Below, in pieces: positions 1-7,936 of a stretch of 18,264 bases of DNA. The notes under the pieces were generated by a model, which was given only the letters and a program-made list of their open reading frames with translations, was not told where the DNA came from and did no database searches. Position numbers and translations under genes: made by a program. Position 1 is the stretch's first letter. Each line of letters starts with the position of its first letter. The stretch lies in contig JAEYRA010000077.1 of assembly GCA_023409755.1 (NCBI GenBank), positions 1-18,264 of the forward strand, written 5' to 3'. The stretch comes from Bacillota bacterium. Its GTDB lineage: Bacteria; Bacillota; Clostridia; Christensenellales; UMGS416.

Positions 1-20
1 AGGAACTCACTGAGGAGTAA
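1..20 (+). CDS. 3' end of upstream gene, probably nusA (partial)
   Basis: A reading frame entering from the left edge gives ELTEE and then stops with TAA at 18-20, 24 nt before the ylxR start. In Gram-positive genomes the gene directly before ylxR is normally nusA, so this is probably its C-terminal tail. Five residues carry no diagnostic motif, so the identity rests only on gene order. Confidence 0.4.
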
Positions 21-44
21 CGGCTGGTACGGAGGGTGGAGCGT

Positions 45-317
45 TTGAAGACCAAGAAGGTACCCATGCGGATGTGCACCGGCTGCCGGGAGCGAAAGCC
101 CAAGGCTGAGCTCATCCGCGTCGTACGCACGCCGGAGGGACCCGTCGTCCTGGACAAGACCGGGCGGCGCAATGGCCGAGGCGCCTACCTCTGCCAAGAC
201 AGCATCCCTTGCCTGGAGAAGGCCGTGAAAACGCGAATGCTGGAGCGATCGTTGGAGGTCGCCATCGACCCTGAGGTGTTTGAGCGCCTGCGAATGGAGA
301 TGACTGGCGATGGCTGA
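45..317 (+). CDS. ylxR: YlxR family RNA-binding protein (RnpM-type)
   Basis: A 90-residue protein with the YlxR hallmarks: an N-terminal VPMRMCTGCRERKPK segment, followed by LIRVVRTPEG and NGRGAYLC. YlxR proteins are small RNA-binding proteins of the nusA-infB operon; from memory, the Bacillus member has been linked to RNase P. I place the start at TTG 45 because GGAGG at 31-35 lies 9 nt upstream of it and the product then begins MKTKKVPMR, like other family members. An alternative GTG at 36 abuts the ribosome binding site with no spacer and would add three residues. The 3' end overlaps ylxQ by 8 nt, which suggests translational coupling. Confidence 0.9.
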   Translation: MKTKKVPMRMCTGCRERKPKAELIRVVRTPEGPVVLDKTGRRNGRGAYLCQDSIPCLEKAVKTRMLERSLEVAIDPEVFERLRMEMTGDG

Positions 318-618
318 CGAAAAGCTCCGTGGTATGATCGGCCTGGCCGTCAAGGCCGGGCAAGCCCAGTCCGGCAGCTTTGCAGTGGAGGGGGCCGTTC
401 ACCGGCGGCGGGCCAAGCTCGTCATCATCGACGGGCGCGCGTCGCCCAACACGGTACGGCAGTTCCAAATCCTGTGCAAGAACAACGGGGTGGAATGCGT
501 ACTGCTGAAGGAAGCCGGCGTGTTGGAAACCCTGCTGGGCAGGGACAACCGAACGGTGATTGCCATACTCGACAACGGCTTTGCCGAGGCCATAAAGAAA
601 TTGTTACCAAAAGATTAA
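310..618 (+). CDS. ylxQ: L7Ae/L30e-family ribosomal protein-like YlxQ
   Basis: A 102-residue protein with an L7Ae/L30e/S12e/Gadd45 fold pattern: LRGMIGLAVKAGQAQSG near the N-terminus, AKLVIIDGRASPNT in the middle and an alternating beta/alpha C-terminal half ending EAIKKLLPKD. Members bind kink-turn RNA and sit between ylxR and infB in Firmicutes. The ATG at 310 lies inside the last codons of ylxR, with GGAG about 11 nt upstream, so it is probably translated by coupling. Length and position are typical. The RNA target cannot be read from the sequence. Confidence 0.9.
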   Translation: MADEKLRGMIGLAVKAGQAQSGSFAVEGAVHRRRAKLVIIDGRASPNTVRQFQILCKNNGVECVLLKEAGVLETLLGRDNRTVIAILDNGFAEAIKKLLPKD

Positions 619-646
619 AGATTACCGCCTGGGGGTGTTGCGATTC

Positions 647-3577
647 ATGTCAAATATTCATGTTCTGAAGATTGCTGAAGAGCTCAAAGCGTCTTCTCAG
701 TCCCTCATCAACAAAGTTGAGGAGTCCCGCCGGAAGACGCACGATGCTTTGCAGGATCTTCGTGAGCTGGAGGAGACCGTCAAGACGCGGCTGCGCGACG
801 AGCACGAGCGTGTCCGGCAGGACGATGAGTTCCTGGCGGAAGACTTTGGTGCGCCTGTCGTGGAGTCGGCTCAGCCGGTAGCTGCCGTGGAGACGGCGGC
901 CCCTGCGCCAGCCCCGCAGGAGAGTGCCCCGGCTGCCGCCGCGCCTGCCCCGGTGGAGGCGGAGACGCCCAAGGCCGAGGAGCCTGTCGTTGCCCAGAAG
1001 CCTGCGCCGGTGGAGACGCCCAAGGCGAAGGCCGCAGAGCCGGCTCCCGCCGCACCGGAGAAGCCCGCCGCCAAGGCGCCGGAAGCTGCCAAGGACGAGC
1101 CCGTGGTGGAACGGGTGTATACGCCCAAGCAGGACGACCGCCCCCGTCAGTCCTTCGGGCGTGACGATCGTTTCCAGCCTGCGCCGCAGTTTGGCCGCAG
1201 TGATTATTCCCGCCCTCGCGAGGGCAACGGTACGTTCCAGCCCCGTCCGCAGGGTAACGGCACGTTCCAGCCGCGGCCCCAGGGTAATGGCACGTTCCAG
1301 CCGCGGCCGCAGGGCAATGGCACGTTCCAGCCACGCCCGCAGGGCAACGGCACGTTCCAGCCACGCCCGCAGGGGAATGGCACGTTCCAGCCCCGTCCGC
1401 AGGGGAACGGTACCTTCCAACCGCGTCCGCAGGGCAACGGCACGTTCCAGCCCCGTCCGCAGGGCAATGGCACGTTCCAGCCGCGGCCCGGCGGTCCCCG
1501 TCCGGGTGGCGGTGGCGGTGGCGGTTACGGCCAGCGGCCGGTGACCGAGCGTGACATCAAAAAGCAGCTGCAGGCCACACCGACCCAGCAGAAGGAACGC
1601 GTCAGCAACTACGATCCCAACAAGATGGATCAGCGCCGCCGTGAAAAGGTGGCGGAGTCGCAGACCGAAGATAAGAAGAACAAGAACCGCAAGACGCTGA
1701 TCACCGACATTGTGCCCGGCGCGGAGATGGACGATTTCTACTCCCCGCAGGGTTCCTACGGGCGGCGTCCGAAGAAGCTGAAGAAGCCGGTTCGCCCCGA
1801 GCGCATCATCATCTCCGAAGCCACAGTGACCGGCGATCGCGTCACCATTAAGACCCTGGCGGAGCGGATTGGCAAGCCCGGTGCAGAGATCATCAAGAAG
1901 TTGATGCTGCTGGGCATCATCGCCAACATCAATCAGGACATCGACTATGAGACCGCTGCCCTGGTGGCTGGCGAGTTCGGCATCACCCTCAATCAGGAGC
2001 TTGAGAAGAGCTTCGAGGAACGCATGGTCGATGATTATGGCGTGCAGGATGATCAGGAGAAGCTGGTGACCCGTCCGCCGATCGTCACGATCATGGGTCA
2101 CGTCGACCACGGCAAGACGTCGCTGCTCGATGCCATCCGCCAGACTAAGGTGGCGGCAGGTGAAGCAGGCGGTATTACCCAGCACATCGGTGCTTACTCG
2201 GTGGAGCTGCGTGGCCGTCAGATCACCTTCCTCGATACCCCTGGTCACGAGGCGTTCACTTCCATGCGTGCCCGCGGCGCACAGGCAACCGACATCGCTA
2301 TCCTGGTGGTAGCCGCCAACGACGGCGTTATGCCTCAGACCATAGAGGCCATCAACCACGCCAAAGCGGCCAAGGTGCCGATCATCGTGGCGATCAACAA
2401 GATTGACCTGCCCGGCGTCGACCCCGACCGTATCAAGCAGCAACTCACCGAATATGAGTTGGTGGCCGAGGAGTGGGGCGGTGATACCGTCATGGTGCCG
2501 GTTTCCGCCACTACCAAGCAGGGTCTTGACACCCTGCTGGAGATGATCCTGCTGGTGGCCGACGTGCAGGAGCTGAAGGCCAACCCCGACAGCGCTGCCC
2601 GTGGTATCATTGTGGAAGCACGTATGGACAAGGGCCGCGGCCCGGTGGCCACCGTGCTCATCCAGAACGGCACGCTGCACGTGGGCGACTATGTGGTTGC
2701 CGGCTCGGTCTATGGCCGTGCCCGCGCCATGAGTGACGACCTCGGCAAGCGGGTGGACGCCGCAACCCCGGCCATGCCGGTGGAGCTGATGGGTCTCTCT
2801 GAGACGCCGGAAGCCGGTGACATTCTGTATGCGGTGGCCGACGAGAAACTGGCTCGCCAGGTGGCCGACGAGCGCCGCCTGAAGGCCCGCAGTGAGTCGC
2901 TGGCTGGCATTGCTGGCACCCCCATGAAGCTCGACGATCTTTTCAGTCGCATGGCCGAGGGCGAGATCATCGACCTCAACATCATCATCCGTGCCGACGT
3001 GCGTGGCTCGGCCGAGGCGGTCAAGAGTTCGCTGGAGAAGCTTAGCAACGACAAGGTGCGTATCAAGACCCTGCAGAGCGGTGTCGGCTCCATCAACGAG
3101 AACGACATCATGCTGGCAGCGGCCTCCAACGCCATCGTCATTGGCTTCAATGTGCGACCCGACAGCAAAGCTGCCGACGCCGCCGAGCGCGAGAGCGTGG
3201 ACGTACGGATGTACCGCATCATCTACCAGGCCATTGAGGACATGGAGAAGGCCATGAAGGGTCTTCTGAAGCCGGAGTTCAAGGAAGTGGTGAACGGCCA
3301 TGCCGAGATCCGCAGCCTGATCCGCATCTCCAGCGTCGGCGTTGTCGCTGGCAGCTATGTCACCGATGGCAAGATTACACGCGGTTCCTCGGTGCGGCTC
3401 CTTCGCAATGGCGTCGTTGTGTACGAGGGAAAGCTGGCCTCCCTGCGCCGCTTCAAGGACGATGTGCGTGAGGTGGAGCGTGGTTACGAGTGCGGCATCA
3501 GCCTTGATAACTACAGCGATGTCAAGGAAGGCGATGTCATTGAGACGTTTGCCATTGAGGAGATCAAGGCCGAATAG
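647..3577 (+). CDS. infB: Translation initiation factor IF-2
   Basis: IF2 GTPase of 976 residues, which delivers initiator fMet-tRNA to the 30S subunit and promotes subunit joining. The start is ATG 647, preceded by GGGGG about 11 nt upstream; the product begins MSNIHVLKIAEELKASS, the usual IF2_N start. An upstream in-frame GTG at 635 lies within that ribosome binding site and is less likely. Order: IF2_N helix (about 1-50), Pro/Ala/Glu-rich low-complexity arm (about 65-160), nine decapeptide repeats (193-281), a glycine run, a second IF2_N-like region (about 383-445), then the G domain with G1 GHVDHGKT (484-491), G3 DTPGHE and G4 NKID (584-587), and domains II-IV ending near IETFAIEEIKAE. 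All GTPase motifs are intact. It is longer than many IF2 proteins because of the repeat arm. Confidence 0.97.
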   Translation: MSNIHVLKIAEELKASSQSLINKVEESRRKTHDALQDLRELEETVKTRLRDEHERVRQDDEFLAEDFGAPVVESAQPVAAVETAAPAPAPQESAPAAAAPAPVEAETPKAEEPVVAQKPAPVETPKAKAAEPAPAAPEKPAAKAPEAAKDEPVVERVYTPKQDDRPRQSFGRDDRFQPAPQFGRSDYSRPREGNGTFQPRPQGNGTFQPRPQGNGTFQPRPQGNGTFQPRPQGNGTFQPRPQGNGTFQPRPQGNGTFQPRPQGNGTFQPRPQGNGTFQPRPGGPRPGGGGGGGYGQRPVTERDIKKQLQATPTQQKERVSNYDPNKMDQRRREKVAESQTEDKKNKNRKTLITDIVPGAEMDDFYSPQGSYGRRPKKLKKPVRPERIIISEATVTGDRVTIKTLAERIGKPGAEIIKKLMLLGIIANINQDIDYETAALVAGEFGITLNQELEKSFEERMVDDYGVQDDQEKLVTRPPIVTIMGHVDHGKTSLLDAIRQTKVAAGEAGGITQHIGAYSVELRGRQITFLDTPGHEAFTSMRARGAQATDIAILVVAANDGVMPQTIEAINHAKAAKVPIIVAINKIDLPGVDPDRIKQQLTEYELVAEEWGGDTVMVPVSATTKQGLDTLLEMILLVADVQELKANPDSAARGIIVEARMDKGRGPVATVLIQNGTLHVGDYVVAGSVYGRARAMSDDLGKRVDAATPAMPVELMGLSETPEAGDILYAVADEKLARQVADERRLKARSESLAGIAGTPMKLDDLFSRMAEGEIIDLNIIIRADVRGSAEAVKSSLEKLSNDKVRIKTLQSGVGSINENDIMLAAASNAIVIGFNVRPDSKAADAAERESVDVRMYRIIYQAIEDMEKAMKGLLKPEFKEVVNGHAEIRSLIRISSVGVVAGSYVTDGKITRGSSVRLLRNGVVVYEGKLASLRRFKDDVREVERGYECGISLDNYSDVKEGDVIETFAIEEIKAE
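1223..1489 (+). repeat. Nine tandem 30-bp units encoding GNGTFQPRPQ in the IF2 arm
   Basis: Nine consecutive in-frame copies of a 30-bp unit, each encoding GNGTFQPRP with Q as the tenth residue in the first eight. The peptide is essentially invariant while the DNA varies at synonymous positions (GGC/GGT/GGG, AAC/AAT, CCC/CCG/CCA, CGT/CGG/CGC). That argues against very recent duplication of all copies and for selection on the peptide. The array lies wholly inside infB and has no spacers. Confidence 0.97.
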
Positions 3578-3600
3578 AACGGCCCGGTAACAGACATACC

Positions 3601-3669
3601 AATGTGGGGCAGGCCGCGCAGCCTGCGGCGGCTATCGGGCTGTGCCGCAGGGCGCGCCCGCCCCATATT
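3601..3669. repeat. Long imperfect palindrome in the infB-rbfA gap
   Basis: Left arm 3601-3629 pairs with right arm 3644-3669 around a 14-nt loop. I count 10 bp (3601-3610 with 3660-3669, one G-U), 2 bp, a C-C mismatch, 5 bp, and an 8-bp apical stem CCTGCGGC/GCCGCAGG. The unpaired left bases are 3611, 3620 and 3621. No T-run follows, so it is not a standard intrinsic terminator. It ends 12 nt before the rbfA ribosome binding site region. It could be a dispersed palindromic element, an RNA processing or stability element, or an attenuator. Confidence 0.85.
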
Positions 3670-3694
3670 CATTTCCTATGGAAAGAGGTGCCCC

Positions 3695-4066
3695 ATGAGT
3701 ACCGTAAGACGAGAGCGCATCAACGGTGAAGTGCGCAAGATTGTGAGTGACATCATCGCCAACGAAGTGAAAGACCCGGCCATTCCGGCCCTCACCAGCG
3801 TGACGCAGGTGGAAGTGACCAATGACCTGAGCTACGCCAAGGTCAGCGTGAGCGTGATGGGCAGCTCCGAACAGCTTTCCGCCGCGGTGGAAGCACTGCG
3901 CCGGGCGTCGGGCTTCATCCGCCGGGAGTTGGGCCAGCGCCTGACCATTCGCCACGTGCCGCAGTTAATCTTCACCGCTGACCACAGCATTGAGCAGAGC
4001 ATTGCCCTGCAGAAGACCATTCAGAAGATTCATGAGGGGGAGAGCGGCAACCATGACGGGCAATGA
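3695..4066 (+). CDS. rbfA: 30S ribosome-binding factor RbfA
   Basis: A 123-residue KH-like protein that binds the small subunit and helps 16S rRNA 5'-end maturation. The sequence MSTVRRERINGEVRKIVSDIIANEVKDPAI, then LTSVTQVEVTNDLSYAKVSVSVMG, then RRELGQRLTIRHVPQLIFTADHSIEQS matches the family from end to end. The start is ATG 3695, with GAAAGAGGTG at 3681-3690. The open frame runs further upstream through the palindrome, but that part has no ribosome binding site and no family similarity. The 3' end overlaps nrnA by 14 nt. Confidence 0.95.
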   Translation: MSTVRRERINGEVRKIVSDIIANEVKDPAIPALTSVTQVEVTNDLSYAKVSVSVMGSSEQLSAAVEALRRASGFIRRELGQRLTIRHVPQLIFTADHSIEQSIALQKTIQKIHEGESGNHDGQ

Positions 4067-5015
4067 GGTGATTCGCCTGCTGTTGGATACGCCGGGCAGT
4101 ATCCAGCTGCTCTGCCACCGCGCGCCGGATGGCGATACGCTGGGGGCGGGGCTGGGGCTGTACCTGTGGCTGCGGCAGCAGGGCCGGGTTGTCCATGTCT
4201 ATTGCATCGACCCCGTTCCGTTGGCCTACCGTTTCTTGCCGGGGGTGGAGGCACTGGAGCATACCCTGCTGCCCGCACCGGCGCTGACGGTGGCTGTCGA
4301 TACGGCAGACCCGGTTCTGCTGGGGCCTGAAGGGCAGGCCTTGTTGGCGCGTGCGCCACTGGTGCTGAACATCGATCACCACCGCACCAACCTGCAATAC
4401 GGCCACCACAACCATGTGGTGAGCGACGCGGCGGCTACGGCGGAGATTGTGGCCGACCTGCTTCTGGACAATGGCCAGGTCATTACCCGGGAAATGGCCG
4501 ATTGTCTCTACACCGGTATTGTCACCGACACTGGCCAATTCAGCTTTGATTACACCCGCCCCGGTACGCTGCGCGTGGCAGCGGCGCTCATGGAGCGCGG
4601 CGCGGCCTTTGAGCAGATCTGCTCCCACATTTTCCGTCGGCGAACTCTCTCCAAAACCCGGCTCATCGGCCGGGCGTTGTCGACGCTGCGGCTCTATGCG
4701 GACAACCGGATCGCCGTTATGAGCATCAGCCAAGCCGATCTGAAAGAGTTAGGTGCGACGGTGGACGAGTGCGAGAACGTCGTCAACTACTTAAACGAGA
4801 TCGATGGGGTACAGGTGGGGATTCTCCTGAGGGAGATGACCATCGGGGGCTATAAATGCAGCCTGCGGGGTGCTGGTGATGCCAATGTGTCGGAGTTGGC
4901 CCGGCAGTTCGGTGGTGGCGGCCATATCAAGGCGGCCGGTTGCACCGTCTCCGGGGCACTTGAGGATGCGGAGAGACAGCTTGTCGACGCGGCTATGGCA
5001 GGGCTGGGCCAATGA
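4053..5015 (+). CDS. nrnA: DHH/DHHA1 phosphoesterase (NrnA-type oligoribonuclease/pAp phosphatase)
   Basis: A 320-residue DHH-family metal-dependent phosphoesterase. Motifs visible: HRAPDGDTLGAG near residues 22-33 (metal-binding DHH motif I), AVDTADP, the signature DHHRTN, TGIVTDTGQFSF, and the C-terminal DHHA1 substrate motif GGGGHIKAAGC. Family members with this layout degrade nano-RNA and dephosphorylate pAp, and sit between rbfA and truB in many Firmicutes. The start is ATG 4053, with a GAGGGGGAGAG ribosome binding site upstream and a 14-nt overlap with rbfA. The stop overlaps the truB start as ATGA. Whether it prefers short RNA, pAp or a cyclic dinucleotide product cannot be decided here. 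Confidence 0.9.
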   Translation: MTGNEVIRLLLDTPGSIQLLCHRAPDGDTLGAGLGLYLWLRQQGRVVHVYCIDPVPLAYRFLPGVEALEHTLLPAPALTVAVDTADPVLLGPEGQALLARAPLVLNIDHHRTNLQYGHHNHVVSDAAATAEIVADLLLDNGQVITREMADCLYTGIVTDTGQFSFDYTRPGTLRVAAALMERGAAFEQICSHIFRRRTLSKTRLIGRALSTLRLYADNRIAVMSISQADLKELGATVDECENVVNYLNEIDGVQVGILLREMTIGGYKCSLRGAGDANVSELARQFGGGGHIKAAGCTVSGALEDAERQLVDAAMAGLGQ

Positions 5016-5908
5016 ACGGCTTCATCAACCTTCTCAAGCCATCGGGCATGAGTTCCAGTGATGCTGTGACAATTGCCCGGCGCATCACCGGGCAGAAGAA
5101 GTGCGGCCACAGCGGCACCCTTGATCCGTTGGCTGCGGGGGTGCTGCCGTTGTGCATGGGGCGGGCCACCAAACTCTTCGATTACATCATGGAGAAGAAT
5201 AAGGAGTACTTGGCAGAGTTGACGCTGGGTGTTGAGACTGACACCCAGGACGCCGACGGTGAGGTCATCGCCACCGGCGACGCTGACGCCATTGGGGAGG
5301 ACGACGTGCGCGCCGTGTTGGCACAGTTTCGCGGCGTCATTCAGCAGCAGCCACCGATGTATTCCGCCCTTGTGCACCAGGGCAAGAAGCTCTACAAACT
5401 GGCCCGCGGCGGTGAGGAGATTGAGCGTGCCCACCGGGAGATCACCATTACAGCGCTGGAGCTTGTGGAGCGGACAGGCCCCCGCAGCTACCTGCTCCGC
5501 ATTGGCTGCACCAAGGGGACCTACGTTCGCACCCTTTGTACCGACATCGGCCGGGCGCTGGGCTGCCGGGCATATCTTTCCTTTCTGCTGCGTACGGCGT
5601 CAGGGGTCTTCACCCTGGAGAATACGGTGACCATTGAGGAACTGGAGACTCTGCGGGACCGAGGGCAGCTCAATGACGTGCTGCTGCCCATGGACCACCC
5701 GCTGGGGCACCTGCCGCGAGTGGATTGCCCGCCCGGGCGGGAGCGTTGGCTTCTGAACGGCTTGGCCCAGGGGGTGAAGTCCGAGCCGGTGGAGCTGGCA
5801 CGGGTCTACGCCGGCGAGCGGTTCCTGGGCTTGGGCGGTATCGCCCTGCGGGAGGGCCGTACTGAGCTGCGCTTGCAGCTATACCTGCACACCGAAGACA
5901 CAGTTTGA
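5012..5908 (+). CDS. truB: tRNA pseudouridine(55) synthase TruB
   Basis: A 298-residue pseudouridine synthase that modifies U55 in the tRNA T-loop. It opens with GFINLLKPSGMSSSDAV. The catalytic motif GHSGTLDPLAAGVLP places the nucleophilic aspartate at residue 38. KEYLAELTLGVETDTQDADGE, PPMYSALVHQGKKLYKLARGGEE and KGTYVRTLCTDIGRALGCRAYL follow in the family order. A short C-terminal PUA-like region follows (about 225-298). The start ATG overlaps the nrnA stop by 4 nt (ATGA), indicating coupled translation. Confidence 0.96.
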   Translation: MNGFINLLKPSGMSSSDAVTIARRITGQKKCGHSGTLDPLAAGVLPLCMGRATKLFDYIMEKNKEYLAELTLGVETDTQDADGEVIATGDADAIGEDDVRAVLAQFRGVIQQQPPMYSALVHQGKKLYKLARGGEEIERAHREITITALELVERTGPRSYLLRIGCTKGTYVRTLCTDIGRALGCRAYLSFLLRTASGVFTLENTVTIEELETLRDRGQLNDVLLPMDHPLGHLPRVDCPPGRERWLLNGLAQGVKSEPVELARVYAGERFLGLGGIALREGRTELRLQLYLHTEDTV

Positions 5909-5938
5909 TGGAGGAGGGGCACACGGCCCCGATGGACG

Positions 5939-6835
5939 ATGCGCATTTTTAACGAAGCCTTTCCCACCATTGGCCAACCGTTTGCTGTCTGCATTGGCAA
6001 GTTTGATGGCCTGCATACCGGCCACCAGCAGCTGTTGCGCACCCTGGTGCAGCAGGCAAAGCGCCATGACGCGCTGTCACTGCTCTACACCTTTGCACCC
6101 CGGGGTGGCGACCTCATCACCCTGCCGGAGGAGCGTGCCGCTCTGGCCCATGCTCTGGGTATGGACTGCATGGTGGTGGCGGAGCTCAACGACGCTTTCA
6201 TGGCACTGGAAGCTGAGGAGTTTTTAGAGCGCTTGAAGGCCTGCGGCACGCTCAAGGCCGTTGTGGTGGGTGACAACTTTCGCTATGGCCGGGGGGCCGC
6301 CGGTGACGCTGCATTGCTGCGGCGGCTGGGCGCGCGCGATGGCTACGATGTGCATGTGGTGCCCCAGGTCTGCCTGGATGGGCAAGCCGTTTCCAGCACA
6401 GCCATTCGCCAAGCGTTGGCCGGGGGACAGATGGAGCAGGTTACTCACATGTTGGGACGCCATTGGACGCTGAGCGGCACGGTTGCCCCGGGCCGGCAGA
6501 TTGGCAGGACGATCGGATTCCGCACGGCCAACCTTCCCCCACCAGCGGGCAAACTCCTGCCGCCCTATGGCGTCTACGCCACCTGGGCGCGTACGGCCGA
6601 CGGGGAATACCCTGCCATGACGAACATCGGCATCAACCCCACCGTCGATGGCAGCATTCCGGTGGTGGAGACCCATCTCATTGATTTTGACGGCGATCTC
6701 TACGGCCAGCCGCTGACGCTGCGTTTTGTGCACCGCCTGCGGCCGGAGTTGCGCTTTGCATCCCTCGATGAACTGGTGGTGCAGATGAAGCAGGACCGGG
6801 AGGATTCGCTGCGGGCGCTCTGCCTGGCGGACTGA
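5939..6835 (+). CDS. ribF: Bifunctional riboflavin kinase / FAD synthetase
   Basis: A 298-residue enzyme making FMN from riboflavin and then FAD. The N-terminal adenylyltransferase part shows GKFDGLHTGHQQLL, GDNFRYGRGAAGD and VSSTAIRQAL. The C-terminal flavokinase part shows GRTIGFRTANLPPP, MTNIGINPTVDG and VETHLIDFDGDLYGQ. The usual GFPTAN kinase loop reads GFRTAN, a Pro-to-Arg change. The start ATG 5939 has its best Shine-Dalgarno (GGAGGAGGGG, 5910-5919) 19 nt away. A small GGGGC/GCCCC hairpin (5916-5930) lies in between and may bring it closer or mask it. It is the last gene of the translation operon; the often-adjacent rpsO is absent. Confidence 0.95.
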   Translation: MRIFNEAFPTIGQPFAVCIGKFDGLHTGHQQLLRTLVQQAKRHDALSLLYTFAPRGGDLITLPEERAALAHALGMDCMVVAELNDAFMALEAEEFLERLKACGTLKAVVVGDNFRYGRGAAGDAALLRRLGARDGYDVHVVPQVCLDGQAVSSTAIRQALAGGQMEQVTHMLGRHWTLSGTVAPGRQIGRTIGFRTANLPPPAGKLLPPYGVYATWARTADGEYPAMTNIGINPTVDGSIPVVETHLIDFDGDLYGQPLTLRFVHRLRPELRFASLDELVVQMKQDREDSLRALCLAD

Positions 6836-6903
6836 CAATCATCCTCATCTCCGAGATACCACACCCCACGGCATCGGGTGAAGCGCTTTCCAATATTCCC
6901 ATG

Positions 6904-6931
6904 TGTTCATTTTTGTAGAATCGGATATAAT
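6904..6931 (+). promoter_or_regulatory. Candidate sigma-A promoter for the lipoprotein gene
   Basis: A perfect TATAAT lies at 6926-6931, 23 nt before the start codon at 6955. The upstream -35 candidate TGTTCA (6904-6909, 16-bp spacer) is weak. Position and the perfect -10 support a promoter separating this cassette from ribF; the weak -35 suggests low or activator-dependent activity. Confidence 0.5.
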
Positions 6932-6954
6932 GATGGGGATCGTGGGAGGTCTGT

Positions 6955-7899
6955 ATGAGAAGACATCGTATCGGAGCGGCACTTGCGTTGCTGGCAGCGC
7001 TGGTGTTGTTGTTCACGGGCTGCAGCGGGCAGACAACGACCGAGGTGTTAGCCGGCCAGGGGTTTGAAGCTGGTAAAAGCGACGGTTGGACGGTGGAGAT
7101 ACGTTACCTCAAAGAAAGCCAGGGAGCAAACTACCTGCACGCTACTGTGACCGAAGCTGAGGCCGTTCAGGCTCTGTATCAGGCGGTGACTGGCGGCGAA
7201 CCTGCCAAACAGCCGGATACCAAGCAGTTTTCCCCCGAATACATGAGTGATTGCGAGATGGTCTTCACCAATGGTGACAACAAAACCTACTCGTTCTATT
7301 ATGCGCAGCAGAACAATCTCCTCATCTTCCCCAGTCTGACACAGGAGAAGAAGGGCGATGTGCTGCGCTACCTGTATTTCACCCCGGCCGAAGACTTGAA
7401 AACCTTGCTGGATGCCTATGAACAAACCGCCACGATGATGGAGGAGACCGCGGTGGAGCCCTTCCGCAACATGGAGGAACTGAAAGCTTCCATCGACAGT
7501 GAGGAGCTGGCGGAGGAAGGTACCGAGCTGGACTTTGAGTATTTCGACGGGACGCTGCCGGCGAACAGTGGCACCGCCTGCCAGATGTACACTTCCAAAG
7601 ACGACAGTGCCGTGCCGGTCGACAGCTATCTTATTACCGCTTACAACAAGGACAGCGCTGGCAAGCAGGTTAAACTTTCCATTGTGGGCCTTGAGGCCAA
7701 CACCAATTACACCAAATTCTTCGTGAGCCCACCCGACGAGGCATTGGACTCGGTGGATGCCGGTCAGGACGCACCGAACTCCTCTGCTGTCACGGTGAAG
7801 CGGGATGCCGTCGATCCCGACAAGTGGATCGTGTTCCTCGACGGTGACGGCAAGATCTACGATGTCATCCTTCCGGAGGATCTCATTGTGAATCAGTGA
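6955..7899 (+). CDS. Putative lipoprotein, function unknown
   Basis: A 314-residue predicted exported lipoprotein. The N-terminus MRRHRIGAALALLAALVLLFTGCSG has a positively charged start, a hydrophobic stretch and a lipobox LFTGC with Cys23 as the lipidation site, so the mature protein should sit on the outer face of the membrane. GGGAGG at 6944-6949 lies 5 nt before the ATG. The mature part is acidic and polar with no further membrane segment. I do not recognise a domain. The segment about 40-165 (WTVEIRYLKES, CEMVFTNGDNKTYSFYY, LRYLYFTPAEDLKTLL) alternates strand-like and helix-like stretches, and a second half from about 175 ends in IVFLDGDGKIYDVILPED. The gap to the next gene is 37 nt, so it may share that transcript. 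Confidence 0.85.
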   Translation: MRRHRIGAALALLAALVLLFTGCSGQTTTEVLAGQGFEAGKSDGWTVEIRYLKESQGANYLHATVTEAEAVQALYQAVTGGEPAKQPDTKQFSPEYMSDCEMVFTNGDNKTYSFYYAQQNNLLIFPSLTQEKKGDVLRYLYFTPAEDLKTLLDAYEQTATMMEETAVEPFRNMEELKASIDSEELAEEGTELDFEYFDGTLPANSGTACQMYTSKDDSAVPVDSYLITAYNKDSAGKQVKLSIVGLEANTNYTKFFVSPPDEALDSVDAGQDAPNSSAVTVKRDAVDPDKWIVFLDGDGKIYDVILPEDLIVNQ

Positions 7900-7936
7900 G
7901 AGTTTTCGCTTGATATGGTGAGAGGAGAGGGAGTAT

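Noticed and set aside
1223..1489. CRISPR-like regular repeats
   Set aside because: The units are directly tandem with no spacers and are in frame inside infB.
650..3301. An 883-codon open frame antisense to infB
   Set aside because: Its translation mirrors the GC-rich infB codons, it has no ribosome binding site or family motifs, and infB is clearly coding with intact GTPase motifs.
6862..6880. CACCC/GGGTG hairpin after ribF as terminator
   Set aside because: Only 5 bp with a 9-nt loop and no following T-run.
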